Of a stretch of 64,000 nt of DNA, positions 1 through 11,016 are shown in pieces; position 1 is the stretch's first letter, and every line of letters begins with the position of its first letter. The stretch spans positions 26,261 through 90,260 of the forward strand of contig CATBDC010000011.1 of the NCBI GenBank assembly GCA_949502235.1. Reading direction: 5' to 3'. The translations under genes and the position numbers were made by a program. Origin of the DNA: an uncultured Lachnospiraceae bacterium (GTDB taxonomy: Bacteria > Bacillota > Clostridia > Lachnospirales > Lachnospiraceae). The notes below the pieces were generated by a model, which was not told where the DNA came from, did not search any database, and was given only the letters and a program-made list of their open reading frames with translations.

Positions 1-3000
1 TGTCAGCAGTAACCCTGACAGAAGCAATTTCATCCTTATTGTTTTCTACCTGTGCTTCTATTTCATTAGATTTTTCAGTGAGTACAGAAATATTTCCCTC
101 TGCATCTGCGACTCTGCCTGTAACGCCCTCCAGGTCTGCCGTAAGGGCAGTAACCCTTCCGTCCGCAGCCGTTATCTTACCTTCTATTTCACTGTCCTTT
201 TGTGTAAGAGCGGACTGGACGGAGGATACCTCATCCTTTGTGGCATATGTTGAGGATACAGTCTGCTTAAAACCATTCTGATCCTGTTCTATTTCAGAAA
301 CCTTTTCAGATAAGGTTCTTACAGCAGAACCATCAGCTTTTGTCTCAAGAGCAGTTTCAACAGACGCCACCTTATCTGTAACAGCGCCGATAGATGTCTT
401 ATGTTCAGCCATTGTATCACGTATTGTTTTGATACTTGAATTGTCATAATCATTGATAGCTGTGTCTATTTCTGTCTGCCATACCTTTTCAGATATTGCT
501 TTTTCGGTCTTATCAACTGTTTCAGACAGCGTTGTAAAGGACTCCATCTGTTCTCCGAATTCGGTGATTGTCTTTTGGATTTCCTTATAGGAAACGCCGA
601 GAGACTGCCCGTTTTCATCCAAAATCTCAGTAATACACACCTTCCCGTTTTCGTCAGTATCTACAACCTTGAAGCCAAGCCTGTCCTTTGTAATACTGCC
701 TTGGGCAATCATATTATTTTGGATAATTCCGTCTGAAATTGCGGAGGGTTTTATTCCTGTGGAATCCATCAAGACGCCTGTGCCGGTTTCATCATAAAGG
801 ACAAATGTGAAATTATTGTCTGCGTCACGGCCAATCTGGATTCTAAGATTACCGTGGGCGTCTTTAAACTGCATGGTATTTCCCGCAATTGTCATGCCGC
901 CATCGTCAGATTCAATGTTGAATTTGTCAGAGGAAATCGTATCTGCCTGCAGCATAGATACAGTAATCTGTGCCGCGATTAAGTCTCTGATTACAGCTTC
1001 GTCAATTTCAACATTTTCTGCTGTTATTTTAATCAAATGTCCCAGCTCTGCACTTACATTTCCGGCCAGGAGGCTGTCTATCCTGGCCACCAGGGAGCTT
1101 AAATCAAGGAATTTTCCGCTGTCAGCAATGATTCTGTCAGCTGAAATAAGCTTTGCCTGAAGATATTCAAAGAAACCATTTTCGCCGGAAATATTAACGG
1201 CTTCTATGAGCTTGCTGTTAAGCTCGCTGACAGAAAGACTTCCTGTGCCTAAAATGATTTTATTGCCGTTTACAGCCATTCCGTTTTCAATCATCTGGTC
1301 AACAGAGCTTTTAAAGGCTCCGTTTTGCAGCAGCTTTTGGATGAGTCCGGGAGTGAGGGAAACCCCTTCATTTGACAAGAAATCGCCGGAGCCTCCCACA
1401 GAGGAATGTTTCCTCCGATTGCCCGCTGTGTCTAAAAGAAACAAAAGATCATTTCGTGAGGACTTTCCTTTTACCATATTTGAAAAGGTGATCTGTAAAT
1501 CATTTTTCATGAGCAGAGGGTTATATTTCATAGAAATCGTACGCAGCTTTACTACATAATCATCACGGATCCCCAGATAGAGAAAATCGCCCAGATTCAG
1601 GTTATCAATATAATTTTTGTATTCATATTTTGCAAGAAAATTGTCCAGGTCAGTAGTATAGATATATTGGGGCTGGCTTGCGGAATATAAATCCTCCTGT
1701 GCAGCGTGAAGTAATTTGAGCTGTTCATCAATTGCTGATACAGAGTCGTCAGAGGCTGTCAGAAACATGTTATTATTTGTATAATCAGTGTCAAGATACA
1801 GCTTGGACAGGCATGCCAGATCAGCTTCTGTAAAAGAATAATCTTCGTTGTGCCAGGTTTCCTTCTGGATATTGTGTGCTATCTCTTTCCGCCTGGTATC
1901 ATGCTGATTTAAAATGTCAGAGGCTTCGTCTACCTCACCCTTCCTCTGGTCATATGCTTCCTGACAGCTATTAAGAAAGTCACCATTCAGCTGATTCTGC
2001 GCGTCAAGATATTTCTGGTACATTTCATTATGATAGTCCTCTGTATGTCCAGAGTCTTCGGTATAGGGCACATGATAATTCCCGGACTCACATACCTTTA
2101 CTATATTTTTATAGGTTTCCAGCTTTGCCGCTAATTCATCTAAGCCATACAGCTTCCAGTCGGTTTCATATGTTTTGATATATTCGGTTTCATCGTCCTT
2201 ATCAGGCAGATTTCTGTTGTCAATTTCAATCTGGATGGATGGGAGAATGACATCTCGGATCTGATAGTAATCATTTGCATCCGAAGAAGCGTCCAGGGCT
2301 TCTATATCAAAATCTCCGTTCTCATCAACATAAAAGGACTCGTAGCCCTTTAGCTGCGCCTGATAATTTGCCTGTGCTTCAAGGAGCCGGTCATCAGGAA
2401 AGGCGCTCCAATCCGTAGAGCAGTCGTCTAAGGGAACACGGTCATGTAATTCGCTTATGATTTTTAGCTGTTCATTGTATTTGCGTGTAGATTCCATATA
2501 GGCGGCTCTGCTTTTTTCAATATCATTTTGCCACAGGCTGTATTTTTCAATTAAATCTGCAGGCATATATTTTTCATTTAAAAAGTACCCGCTGATATTT
2601 TCAATGATATTGCTTCCGAAATTCACATATTGAATCCCGAGATCATCTGAACCGGATACAGAATATCTTGTATAAATATTATTTTCGTCTACAGAGATTT
2701 GGTTGGACTGCTGAAGATTTCTGAATCCGATATTTATATTGGTGTCCCGCCCTAAGTTTTCCGGACGGTATGCGTTTATGGTTAAATTTCTCCTGTCAAA
2801 GATAAACAGACAGCTAAAAAACTGGGCGGCGTCCTGTGTCAGAAAGGAATATAAATTCTGCGATTCAATATCAAAGGTTCCGACTTCATCAGACAGTTTT
2901 ACAAGTCTTTCCTTTAAGACGCCGTTATCATAATACTGATATGCTTTTGGCACATCGTCAATATGTCCGATTTTCCAGTTATACAGGCCCGATTCTCTTA

Positions 3001-3505
3001 GGAGTATATGAAGAAGGCTTAATTTTGGATTCAGAGGGTTGCAGAACTTTATATGTTCTTTTGCAAACTCTGCATCATCTATTTTGTCAACATTGCCCTC
3101 GACCAGCATTTCATAGGAATCGGATGTCCCCTTATTGATTTTCAGGTTTTTCATATCATGCTGCATCATCTCAACTTCAACAGACTGCGCCTTTATGCTT
3201 TTTATTTCTTTTATGCCGTCATTATGAACCGAAGGGGGAGATATGATAAACCATCCGATATTTGTGACATATAATCTCATCAGGACATTGATTAAATGAT
3301 AGCCGTTTGATTCTACGGTTCTGCCTGCTATATTGATATATCGGTTTATATCAAATGAGATTTCATAGGCGTCATTTAAATTTGCTGTAAAATAGCAGCT
3401 GCTTTCGTCAATGCCGTTTAGAGCACAGAGTATTCTGTGATCTGACGTGGCCAAATATATCTTTGACGATTCAGGACGTTTGGATTTATCAAAATATATT
3501 TTCAA
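1..3505 (-). CDS. Phage tail-associated (Tal-like) protein, 5' part; runs off the window
   Basis: The frame is open from a TTG start at 3505 to the window edge (about 1168 codons read, no stop). The start lies 5 nt after the stop of the upstream Dit-like gene and has a GGCAGGTG ribosome site. The N-terminal 350 or so residues resemble the siphovirus tail-associated (minor structural) family. The middle is charged and helical (about residues 350-650). The C-terminal part visible here is a run of coiled-coil-like segments built on KVSEIEQ and ALTQKDSEIEGKITAADG, typical of tail fibre or spike stalks. Expected role: the tail tip and host contact. Its position right after TMP and Dit is the classic siphovirus order. 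The C-terminus, where receptor or wall-hydrolase domains would lie, is outside the window. Confidence 0.85.
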   Translation of the reverse strand, partial: MKIYFDKSKRPESSKIYLATSDHRILCALNGIDESSCYFTANLNDAYEISFDINRYINIAGRTVESNGYHLINVLMRLYVTNIGWFIISPPSVHNDGIKEIKSIKAQSVEVEMMQHDMKNLKINKGTSDSYEMLVEGNVDKIDDAEFAKEHIKFCNPLNPKLSLLHILLRESGLYNWKIGHIDDVPKAYQYYDNGVLKERLVKLSDEVGTFDIESQNLYSFLTQDAAQFFSCLFIFDRRNLTINAYRPENLGRDTNINIGFRNLQQSNQISVDENNIYTRYSVSGSDDLGIQYVNFGSNIIENISGYFLNEKYMPADLIEKYSLWQNDIEKSRAAYMESTRKYNEQLKIISELHDRVPLDDCSTDWSAFPDDRLLEAQANYQAQLKGYESFYVDENGDFDIEALDASSDANDYYQIRDVILPSIQIEIDNRNLPDKDDETEYIKTYETDWKLYGLDELAAKLETYKNIVKVCESGNYHVPYTEDSGHTEDYHNEMYQKYLDAQNQLNGDFLNSCQEAYDQRKGEVDEASDILNQHDTRRKEIAHNIQKETWHNEDYSFTEADLACLSKLYLDTDYTNNNMFLTASDDSVSAIDEQLKLLHAAQEDLYSASQPQYIYTTDLDNFLAKYEYKNYIDNLNLGDFLYLGIRDDYVVKLRTISMKYNPLLMKNDLQITFSNMVKGKSSRNDLLFLLDTAGNRRKHSSVGGSGDFLSNEGVSLTPGLIQKLLQNGAFKSSVDQMIENGMAVNGNKIILGTGSLSVSELNSKLIEAVNISGENGFFEYLQAKLISADRIIADSGKFLDLSSLVARIDSLLAGNVSAELGHLIKITAENVEIDEAVIRDLIAAQITVSMLQADTISSDKFNIESDDGGMTIAGNTMQFKDAHGNLRIQIGRDADNNFTFVLYDETGTGVLMDSTGIKPSAISDGIIQNNMIAQGSITKDRLGFKVVDTDENGKVCITEILDENGQSLGVSYKEIQKTITEFGEQMESFTTLSETVDKTEKAISEKVWQTEIDTAINDYDNSSIKTIRDTMAEHKTSIGAVTDKVASVETALETKADGSAVRTLSEKVSEIEQDQNGFKQTVSSTYATKDEVSSVQSALTQKDSEIEGKITAADGRVTALTADLEGVTGRVADAEGNISVLTEKSNEIEAQVENNKDEIASVRVTAD

Positions 3506-3510
3506 TGGTT

Positions 3511-4596
3511 TTATTCACCTGCCTTTCTTGATTCCATATGTGTAAATTTAAAACCCGCGTTTCCGTACAGAAGAAGAGAGTTTTGTCCGCTTCTAAGCCT
3601 GGGCCAGTAAATGTGATCAGCATCTGTTATGCCCAGTTTTTCGTAGGTAACCATTCTTCCTATAGAATCATTTATGATCAGATTCTGGCAGTCCATATGT
3701 ATATCCAGATCTCTGTATACATTCATAAAGAGGAATCCACTCTCTAAAATACGGTATTCGTATGTATCGGGAGTATAAAAGGCGGTGCATTTTATATCAT
3801 TTCCATACCTGTCTATCAGATAAAACTGGACGGCTGTATCATTACACAGAGAAACGATATTAAAAGCGCCGCTTCCGGTATATTTTACCGTATATCCGTG
3901 GAGCCTGGCGTAGCTTTCCACGACTGTTAAAAGGGACTCGAAATAGGATACTCCGGACAATGTCAGGGTCCCGGTATCGAGTATATTACAGTCAGACAGG
4001 TTGCAGATAAATATCTGTCCGTTTGAATGAGGGGTTATTTCAACAGCAGGATAGCAGCAGCTGTCTAATTCATCGGAATCATTGGATATAAGCAGATTGG
4101 AATAGGTGCTTACATCAGCTTCGTGTATGATATCCTTTGTGTAGCCAAAGGGTGTGGTGCATTTAAAGGATATCCTAAGGCCGTATACGGCTCCTGCGAT
4201 ACACCAGGTTTCTATGTTGTTAAACCACCCGTAATAGCGTGTAATATCATTCGTATCGTCCGGATGATATTCAAAATCAATCCATTCAGGGTAATGGGAG
4301 GAAGTAAGCCACCTTGTAATCTCCCGGATTTCTGACTTTGATATTTCCCGTTCTGCCTGTGTTTTATAAAAGCAGGGATTTTTAATGATATTGAATTCAA
4401 AGGCTAAAACCTCATCCCATGTGTCTCCGAAATAATTCGGGTTAACTCGGTACTGATTTGTCCCGCCGATTTCCATATTGCGGCCCATGGCAAGGCTGAT
4501 ATCTGCGTCAGAGCCGAAGGCCGCTGTCATATATTTTACGGACAAATCTGAAAACTTCTTGTTGCAAAATGTAAAATCTTTAAAATCTTTAGCCAA
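3511..4596 (-). CDS. Distal tail protein (Dit-like)
   Basis: A 361-aa protein starting at TTG with AGGAGG 7 nt upstream. Length, position directly after the tape measure gene and N-terminal style (KDFTFCNKKFSDLSVKY, then YRVNPNYFGDTWDE) fit the Dit/phage tail protein family of siphoviruses of Gram-positive bacteria, which forms the hub between tail tube and tip. No signal peptide or membrane segment is seen. Family assignment is by similarity of layout recalled from the family, not by a search. Confidence 0.8.
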   Translation of the reverse strand: MAKDFKDFTFCNKKFSDLSVKYMTAAFGSDADISLAMGRNMEIGGTNQYRVNPNYFGDTWDEVLAFEFNIIKNPCFYKTQAEREISKSEIREITRWLTSSHYPEWIDFEYHPDDTNDITRYYGWFNNIETWCIAGAVYGLRISFKCTTPFGYTKDIIHEADVSTYSNLLISNDSDELDSCCYPAVEITPHSNGQIFICNLSDCNILDTGTLTLSGVSYFESLLTVVESYARLHGYTVKYTGSGAFNIVSLCNDTAVQFYLIDRYGNDIKCTAFYTPDTYEYRILESGFLFMNVYRDLDIHMDCQNLIINDSIGRMVTYEKLGITDADHIYWPRLRSGQNSLLLYGNAGFKFTHMESRKAGE

Positions 4597-4623
4597 AGTA
4601 ATGCCTCCTTTTTATTTTTATAA

Positions 4624-4656
4624 AGTGAGGGCGCCGTGCATTTCACACAGCGCCCT
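4624..4656 (-). terminator. Hairpin between TMP and Dit genes
   Basis: Inverted repeat AGGGCGC ... GCGCCCT lies between the tape measure stop and the Dit start, followed on the minus strand by an AT-rich run before the Dit ribosome site. It could be a partial terminator or an mRNA-stabilising/processing hairpin inside the tail operon. No strong U tract follows, so read-through is likely. Confidence 0.5.
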
Positions 4657-4662
4657 AAAAAA

Positions 4663-7600
4663 TTACCACCGTCTCATGCCCTTTTTACGTCCTTCACGGT
4701 AAAGATATCCGGTTACTTCTTTTTGAATCATAGGTATGCTGTCTTTAATAATACCCTTCATTTCAGATACAGAGTCTTTGGTAATCGTACTGTCTGTAAT
4801 GGTTACCAGCTGATCAAAATGCATCTCCACATTCTGGGTATTGTATGTTGGAGCCGCAGCGGGCGTATAGAGCTCCTGTACAGGCGGCTGCATCATGTCA
4901 AATGCGCTGCCTCCCTTACTCCACTCATATAACCTTTTTACCTGTTCGTTATCAAAAACCGTATCACCGGCGTCAAACTGTTTTAATGTTCCGTATTTGG
5001 TTACAATCACCTCTGAACCCGGGGCTGATTTTCCGCTGGCAGTCTCATCAAACAGGGCAAGGCCATCTTTGGAAATCCTTCTTGTCCCCTTACTGTATCC
5101 TGTGATCTGGCTTAAGGACACCCATCCAAGGTCGCTGTGCCTGCCGTCTGCGCTTCTTATGTGAATCCCATAATCCCCGTGGTTTCCTGACTGGCCGCCG
5201 TATTCCACGCCTGAATAGCCGTCAATAATTACGCCTCCGGGAACTCCGGCATACAGGTTGCCTGCAGGGGTGGTTCCCCATGAGCTGTAATAATACCTCT
5301 GGCCTGCCAGGAGGGTTACCACGTCTCCCACACGGGGAACTCCATCGCCGCCGGAGGATGAGGCAGGTGTATTTACAACCGGCTTCGGCGGGTCGGGTTT
5401 CTTCGTGACCGTAACGCCGATGCTTGCGCTGATTCCGCTTCCGTCAGTTGTGGACGCCGTTACCTGGCAGGAGCCGGGCTTTATGGCCCTGATGGTTCCG
5501 CCGGATACGGAAGCTATTCTTTCATCAGAGGATTTCCATGACAGCGTCTTATTTTTCGCATCTGTGGGCCGGATTTGTGCGGATACGCTTGTGGACTTGC
5601 CTTCCTCAAGGGTAACTGACTTCTGGGAAAGCTTTAATTCTGCAACAGGACGGTTATTTACATTGGGATCCTGGTAGATTTCCTGTTCAAATTTCTGATT
5701 GAAGGAATCGTTGTTTCTGACAGGAGCCGTAACCGTACCCTGGGCCGTGCCGGAGGAACCTGTGCTGGTCTGATGCTGCACGGCATGGGATACCTGATTG
5801 GCAGCGCCTTCCTGTGTGCCTAATTCTGACTGATTGTACTGGAAGCCTGCGCTTCCCACCCATCCGGTATTGTGGATGATTTCATTGATTTTGCCGTAGG
5901 CGGAAGAGTACATGGATACAACGTTCTGCAGCATGCTCCGGATCACGGACTGCTGCTTGTCTGCGCTGTGGATGATCTCATATTCCGTGTCTGAGAGGAT
6001 AGTATCCAGCTCATCAGACATGGCGTGATAGCCCTCCTCCTGCATGTCAACGGCATGGCTGCGTTTCGTTTCAGAAAGCTTATCCTCCGCATCGGCAAGC
6101 TCCTCCTTCAGCCGCCTTAGCTCTGCCTGGGCGCTTGTATTATTCACCCCTTCGAGGGCGGCAATCTGGGATTTCAGCATATTGACATCCTTGCTCTGGC
6201 TTCGGAGCTTTTTATCATAATCATAGTATTCCTCTTTTGCCTTTAAGGCGTCTTTACGCTTGTCAATGATCTCCTGCAGGTATTTGTTTTCCTGCTTCAT
6301 CTGATTTAAATACAGCTTGGTCAATGCTTCCGAGTAATCCTGCACGTCTCCGATAGAATCCCGGATGCCTTTGCGGTAGTCCTCAGATTTTTCGTCAAAT
6401 TCAGCCTGTGAGATAACATTGTTGTCAAGGGATTCCTGGAGCTTATCCAGTCCCTTGCGGTAGTCCGCGATTTCCTGCTTTGCAGAAGACATGCTCTGCC
6501 CAAGGAGAGCCAGGGCAGCGGCGCCCTCGGAGGTTAATTCCCCTTTCCTGCCGAAGTAGGCGTCATCATTTAACAGGCCCATGAAATTCTTAAGCTCACT
6601 CCTTAAGGACTCCATCTTGTCAATGCCGTCCTCTAAGGGAGTAAACCTCAGCTTGAAAATCGTATCCTTAAGCTTTTCATTATCCTCCATCAGCCCTAAG
6701 GTTTCTGTGTCAAGCTTATTGATATCCTCCGCAAGCTCCTGGTAGCGTTTGGAATCTACGGCGTAGAGGGCCTGCTCCGCAAGCTTCGCGTCCCGCATCT
6801 GCTTGTTGCCGGATATGTGTGAATTGTTTGCGTCTATCTGCTTCTGGTAGATGTCTTCAGGGACAGCCTCATCCCGGGATTCCATAAGGTCTATGCGGGC
6901 GTCCAGCTTGTCCATAGCGCGCTCGAAGCCGTCTATGAGCTGCTGGATTTTGGTATAAGTGATTTCCCTTATTTTGTCTTCGAAATCAACAACAGAAACA
7001 CCGGCAGAATCCAGCGCTTCATTAAACTCATGGATTTTGGCGTAGCCCTCATACCATTCGTCAGAATATTTCTGAATATAGCCCTTGGCTATAAGGTCGC
7101 TGAATTCAAGCTGGTAGTCCGTCAGCTGCTGTGAGAGGCTTTGGTAGATTTCCTCTGCCGCGGCTAAGGATTCCTGATAGGCCTTCCGCACGCTGTCGGA
7201 TACGGCGGAAAAGCCCATTGCCTCGGAGAACTCTAATTTTGCGTCATTGGCGTCCTGCAGGGCCTCGTGGACATCCGTTACAAGCTTGTAGAAGTCCTCG
7301 ATCTGTTCCAGGCGTTCTATGGCAAGCTCACGCTCCTTGTCCTGTAATTCTGTAACCTTGTCCAGGCAGTCCTTTGCCTTGCGGTACCATTCCTCGTAGC
7401 TCTTAATATTCTTGCTGAGTGTCTCGTCCGTGATGCTTTCGATATTGAGGCTGCCGTCCCGTATCTGTGAAGCGTAGGCCTCTGACAGCCCTACGGAATT
7501 GGCCTGCTGCATATAGCGGTCATAGGCCTGCCTGTTTTTGGTGATTTCAGACTGTATGGCGGAGACTGCCTTTGCGTTTTCGTTCTGCTTGTCAGCAAGG

Positions 7601-10600
7601 CCAGCTGCCCGGTCGATAGCGTCAATCTGCCTCTGGGTCAGGTCGGAGGCCTGGTCGAGGTAGATTTCTATAAAGTCCTTTAAATCCTCGGCGGCCTGCG
7701 CCATGGAGGAGGCGGCGGAAGATACGGTGTTTGCACCGGAGCTGTAGGAGGGACTGCTTAAACTGGAGGTATAAGAGCTGTTATTTGTAATGCCAGGGGG
7801 CAGCCGGAATCCATTAGCATAGGAAGTTAATAATGTTCCGCCAGCGTATGCCCTGGCGTGGGTATCCGTCCTGCCTGATTTAATCAGATCTCTTGTCTGG
7901 GCGGCATTTAGTATGATGTCGCCTTTCTTTAGTGACTGTATATGCATCTTTCCGGGCAGGAGGCTCCATACGCCGTTGCGGATGAGGGATTCTGTACCCA
8001 GTTCATTCACAAGCGCATATTCATCCTTTGATAAGGCCACCTTTCCGCCTGCATAAGCAGGCTTTAGATTAGACATGTGATATGCAGTCCCGTTGACATG
8101 AGACGGGGAGAGGAGAGTACCTTCCTCATGCTTTACTATGTCACCAAAAGCAGCGGCTGCATTGCTAACCATGGCAGCTCCTGTGGCCACATAACTAACT
8201 GTACGGGTTATGGGAGGCAGAAAGGTTGGCAGGGCGCTCAGGTTTGCGAGATAATTGGTAGTTCTTGATCCTCCGAAGGTTTCGGCATTTACAGTATCGA
8301 GTTTCTTTGTATCAGCGTTAAAAGTAACGTCACCATCTTTTTCTGTAACAGAAACAGGCACCTGTACGCCGTCTACATTGGCAGAATAGTAGATTGTGCC
8401 GTCTTCATTTTTTATTGCCTCTATGCCGGCCTTGCTGCCATTTACTTCTGCTGTAAATATTAAACTCTGGCCGCTCTGTAAATCACCCAGCTGTTCCTGA
8501 ATCTGTTCGGTAGAAGCATCTGCTTCCATAACGATAGTTTCACTGCTTTTACCTAAAATGCCGTCAACTTTAGATTCCGCATTTGAAGTATCGGCATCCA
8601 CTTTAAGCTCTACAGCATCCTCCAGCCCCTGTTTAGCCTCTTCAAAGCTTACTCCCATATCAACAGCGAGCTGTGAGATAATCTCATCTGCTGATTCTGT
8701 ATTCAGAAATGATTCCCAGTCAGCGATATCCCCGTTTTGGAACATGTCGAGATAGGTATTCTGTAAATCGAGGATTGCCGACTGCTGCTGTTGGATGGAC
8801 CTTCTGCCTTCCTCACCAAGGGTATTGTATTCTGTGACAAGCCTCTGGGCTAAATTGTCAAATGCAGATAACGAATCCGTGTAGCCCTCGTCAGATACGG
8901 CATCTGATAATCCTTTCTCCTCTGCAAGCATGTCGCGTCTGTTTTTCTGGGCGGATATGAGGGCGGCATATTCCTGTGTGGAGCCGCCTTCCAGCATGTC
9001 GTTCTTTAGATTGTCAATTTCCTGCTGGAGGGAAGCAAGGTCATATTCAAACTTAAGTTTAACAATATGTTCTTCTGTAAGATTTTCCAGGTTATTTGCA
9101 AAATCTTCCTCTTCGCTGCCTTTAATCACCTCTTTCAGGCGGTCTTTGCCGGAGCTGTCATCCATCCCCTGATAGAGGCTTTTCAGGCTTTCCATGGTAG
9201 TTTCATACTCCTTAAGGCCTTCTCCGCTGAACATGACATCATCAAATTCGGCGCCGTATGCCTCAAGGTTATGCATGGCGGTTTCCGCGGCCTCAATGCT
9301 AAGTCCTAATGCGTCTGCGGCCTCTGCAGTGCTTTTAAATTTCCATGTAATGTCACCGTCAGCATCATCAGCCAGGTCCTTTTCCACAAGGTCATATGTG
9401 AAGTTTTCTACGCTCTGGGCCTGATCTCCTGCATTGAAATATCTCTGGACTTTATCATATGCAGCTTCCCATGCAGCGGCATATGCGTCAGCATCATATT
9501 TTGCGGAATCCGGATCTATGAGGTCAGGGGACATGAACTGTGCCGCTGCCTTGAAGTCATCTGTACCGACTTTGCCTTGTTTATAAAGCTCGTCTGCCTG
9601 GCTTAACAGGCTGGACATGGAATTCCACTGGGAATCCTGATTTTCAGTTGCAAAAGCGGCCTGGACGCCTTCCGCGGAGCCGTCTATGCCTTTGACGGCA
9701 TTTTCCGCTTCGTTAGCCGAGGCGATCAAATTGTCGAAGTAGCCGTCAAATACAGCTTTTTTGCCTTCGCCGGTAATACCCAGATCATTAAGTGTCACAC
9801 CCAGCCGATGGAGGGCGTCAGTTGCACTGTCTGCTTCACCGCTTTTAAGCATCTGCATAATGGAATCCTTTATGCTGCCGGATACTTTGGAGCCGTTGAA
9901 GTAGGATTCCGTCAGGGCGAGCTGTTTTTCTTTGCCGGAAAGGTCTATGGTGTTGAAATCATTCAGGGCTTTCTTTGCATCGCTGACCCATGACACGGCA
10001 AAATCACTGTCGCTTTGGGACAGTACTTCCATGTCTGCGGATATGCTGTCGATGAGCCCTCCCAAATCAGCGGATGAATTCGTTATGGAATCAACAAGTT
10101 CTTTGCGCCTGTCCATGATGCTTTGTGGGATTTCTTCCCCATTTTTTTTACTCTCAATGATATCACTATCAATGCTTTTGAGTTCTGCCTTGTATTCCTT
10201 TAGCTCTTCAAGCCGGGCTTTAAACAGGCCAAGCTCTGTAGAATCCCCGCTTTCACCGTAAAATTTGTCAGCATCAGACTGCGCCTTGTAAACCTCATTG
10301 CCAAACTCGTCAACTTCAAAATGGCTCTGCCCTTGGATCCATTTGAAAAATCCTTTAAAACTGCCGTGCTCCTCCTTCATCTGTTCATAGTAGGTTTTTT
10401 CGGTGCCTGCGGCTTTTTCGGTAGAGTGGATCATTGCCTGTTTCTTAGCTTCTGTTACCTGCTCCTGAATGGCTAACTGGGCTTCCAGCTGTGAGCCTGC
10501 GGAAGATAAGCCGTCAAGCTCTGCCTGGTCTACAAGTGTTATGCCGCCGTGGGAATTAATCGCGGCAATCATCTCGTCTACGCTTTTTAACTTACCGTCT

Positions 10601-10929
10601 GCGTTCTGCAGTTCGGAAGTATCGATATCGTATTTGGCGGCAATTTCCTGGACTCTTGTCTGCTGGTCTGCTTTCTGTGATTTCAGAGATTCCAGTTCTG
10701 AATTTGCATCTTGAAACTCGGAAGTGGCTTTTTCGGCGGCTTCACCGGCCCTTGTCCAGCCTGACTGGAGGTAATCAATTGCTTTGTAGGCAAGTGTTAG
10801 AACTGCTATGGTAGCGGTTGCTTTTCCGGTGAAGGATTTGAAAAAATCTTGAGTAGAGATACTAATTTGTTGAAAACCTTTTTTAAGACCGTAATCTTTA
10901 AAAAAATTCCCAAGAACTTTAAACTGCAT
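4663..10929 (-). CDS. Tape measure protein, downstream (3') exon/part
   Basis: A frame of 2088 codons from ATG 10929. It is open further upstream to about 10.98-11.0 kb, so the ATG need not be the real start. It contains long alpha-helical/coiled-coil stretches (EQMKEEHG and ERLEQIEDFYKL regions), a hydrophobic AGYA/ALVNELGTES segment, and a C-terminal Ig-like BIG2 domain (about residues 1770-1850, VAELKLSQKSVTLEEG) followed by an SH3-like GDVVTLLAG domain. This is the C-terminal bulk of a phage tape measure protein, which sets tail length and is ejected with DNA. The N-terminal part lies at 12093-13469, separated by a group I intron-like region and an antisense zinc-ribbon gene. Splicing would give a protein of roughly 2500 aa. 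Confidence 0.88.
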   Translation of the reverse strand: MQFKVLGNFFKDYGLKKGFQQISISTQDFFKSFTGKATATIAVLTLAYKAIDYLQSGWTRAGEAAEKATSEFQDANSELESLKSQKADQQTRVQEIAAKYDIDTSELQNADGKLKSVDEMIAAINSHGGITLVDQAELDGLSSAGSQLEAQLAIQEQVTEAKKQAMIHSTEKAAGTEKTYYEQMKEEHGSFKGFFKWIQGQSHFEVDEFGNEVYKAQSDADKFYGESGDSTELGLFKARLEELKEYKAELKSIDSDIIESKKNGEEIPQSIMDRRKELVDSITNSSADLGGLIDSISADMEVLSQSDSDFAVSWVSDAKKALNDFNTIDLSGKEKQLALTESYFNGSKVSGSIKDSIMQMLKSGEADSATDALHRLGVTLNDLGITGEGKKAVFDGYFDNLIASANEAENAVKGIDGSAEGVQAAFATENQDSQWNSMSSLLSQADELYKQGKVGTDDFKAAAQFMSPDLIDPDSAKYDADAYAAAWEAAYDKVQRYFNAGDQAQSVENFTYDLVEKDLADDADGDITWKFKSTAEAADALGLSIEAAETAMHNLEAYGAEFDDVMFSGEGLKEYETTMESLKSLYQGMDDSSGKDRLKEVIKGSEEEDFANNLENLTEEHIVKLKFEYDLASLQQEIDNLKNDMLEGGSTQEYAALISAQKNRRDMLAEEKGLSDAVSDEGYTDSLSAFDNLAQRLVTEYNTLGEEGRRSIQQQQSAILDLQNTYLDMFQNGDIADWESFLNTESADEIISQLAVDMGVSFEEAKQGLEDAVELKVDADTSNAESKVDGILGKSSETIVMEADASTEQIQEQLGDLQSGQSLIFTAEVNGSKAGIEAIKNEDGTIYYSANVDGVQVPVSVTEKDGDVTFNADTKKLDTVNAETFGGSRTTNYLANLSALPTFLPPITRTVSYVATGAAMVSNAAAAFGDIVKHEEGTLLSPSHVNGTAYHMSNLKPAYAGGKVALSKDEYALVNELGTESLIRNGVWSLLPGKMHIQSLKKGDIILNAAQTRDLIKSGRTDTHARAYAGGTLLTSYANGFRLPPGITNNSSYTSSLSSPSYSSGANTVSSAASSMAQAAEDLKDFIEIYLDQASDLTQRQIDAIDRAAGLADKQNENAKAVSAIQSEITKNRQAYDRYMQQANSVGLSEAYASQIRDGSLNIESITDETLSKNIKSYEEWYRKAKDCLDKVTELQDKERELAIERLEQIEDFYKLVTDVHEALQDANDAKLEFSEAMGFSAVSDSVRKAYQESLAAAEEIYQSLSQQLTDYQLEFSDLIAKGYIQKYSDEWYEGYAKIHEFNEALDSAGVSVVDFEDKIREITYTKIQQLIDGFERAMDKLDARIDLMESRDEAVPEDIYQKQIDANNSHISGNKQMRDAKLAEQALYAVDSKRYQELAEDINKLDTETLGLMEDNEKLKDTIFKLRFTPLEDGIDKMESLRSELKNFMGLLNDDAYFGRKGELTSEGAAALALLGQSMSSAKQEIADYRKGLDKLQESLDNNVISQAEFDEKSEDYRKGIRDSIGDVQDYSEALTKLYLNQMKQENKYLQEIIDKRKDALKAKEEYYDYDKKLRSQSKDVNMLKSQIAALEGVNNTSAQAELRRLKEELADAEDKLSETKRSHAVDMQEEGYHAMSDELDTILSDTEYEIIHSADKQQSVIRSMLQNVVSMYSSAYGKINEIIHNTGWVGSAGFQYNQSELGTQEGAANQVSHAVQHQTSTGSSGTAQGTVTAPVRNNDSFNQKFEQEIYQDPNVNNRPVAELKLSQKSVTLEEGKSTSVSAQIRPTDAKNKTLSWKSSDERIASVSGGTIRAIKPGSCQVTASTTDGSGISASIGVTVTKKPDPPKPVVNTPASSSGGDGVPRVGDVVTLLAGQRYYYSSWGTTPAGNLYAGVPGGVIIDGYSGVEYGGQSGNHGDYGIHIRSADGRHSDLGWVSLSQITGYSKGTRRISKDGLALFDETASGKSAPGSEVIVTKYGTLKQFDAGDTVFDNEQVKRLYEWSKGGSAFDMMQPPVQELYTPAAAPTYNTQNVEMHFDQLVTITDSTITKDSVSEMKGIIKDSIPMIQKEVTGYLYREGRKKGMRRW

Positions 10930-11016
10930 GTAATATTTTGTAATAATGTTGGCTTTATATGAAAAATATGATAAAATTAATAAAAATAAATCTATAAATA
11001 AATGGAGGAACTAAAA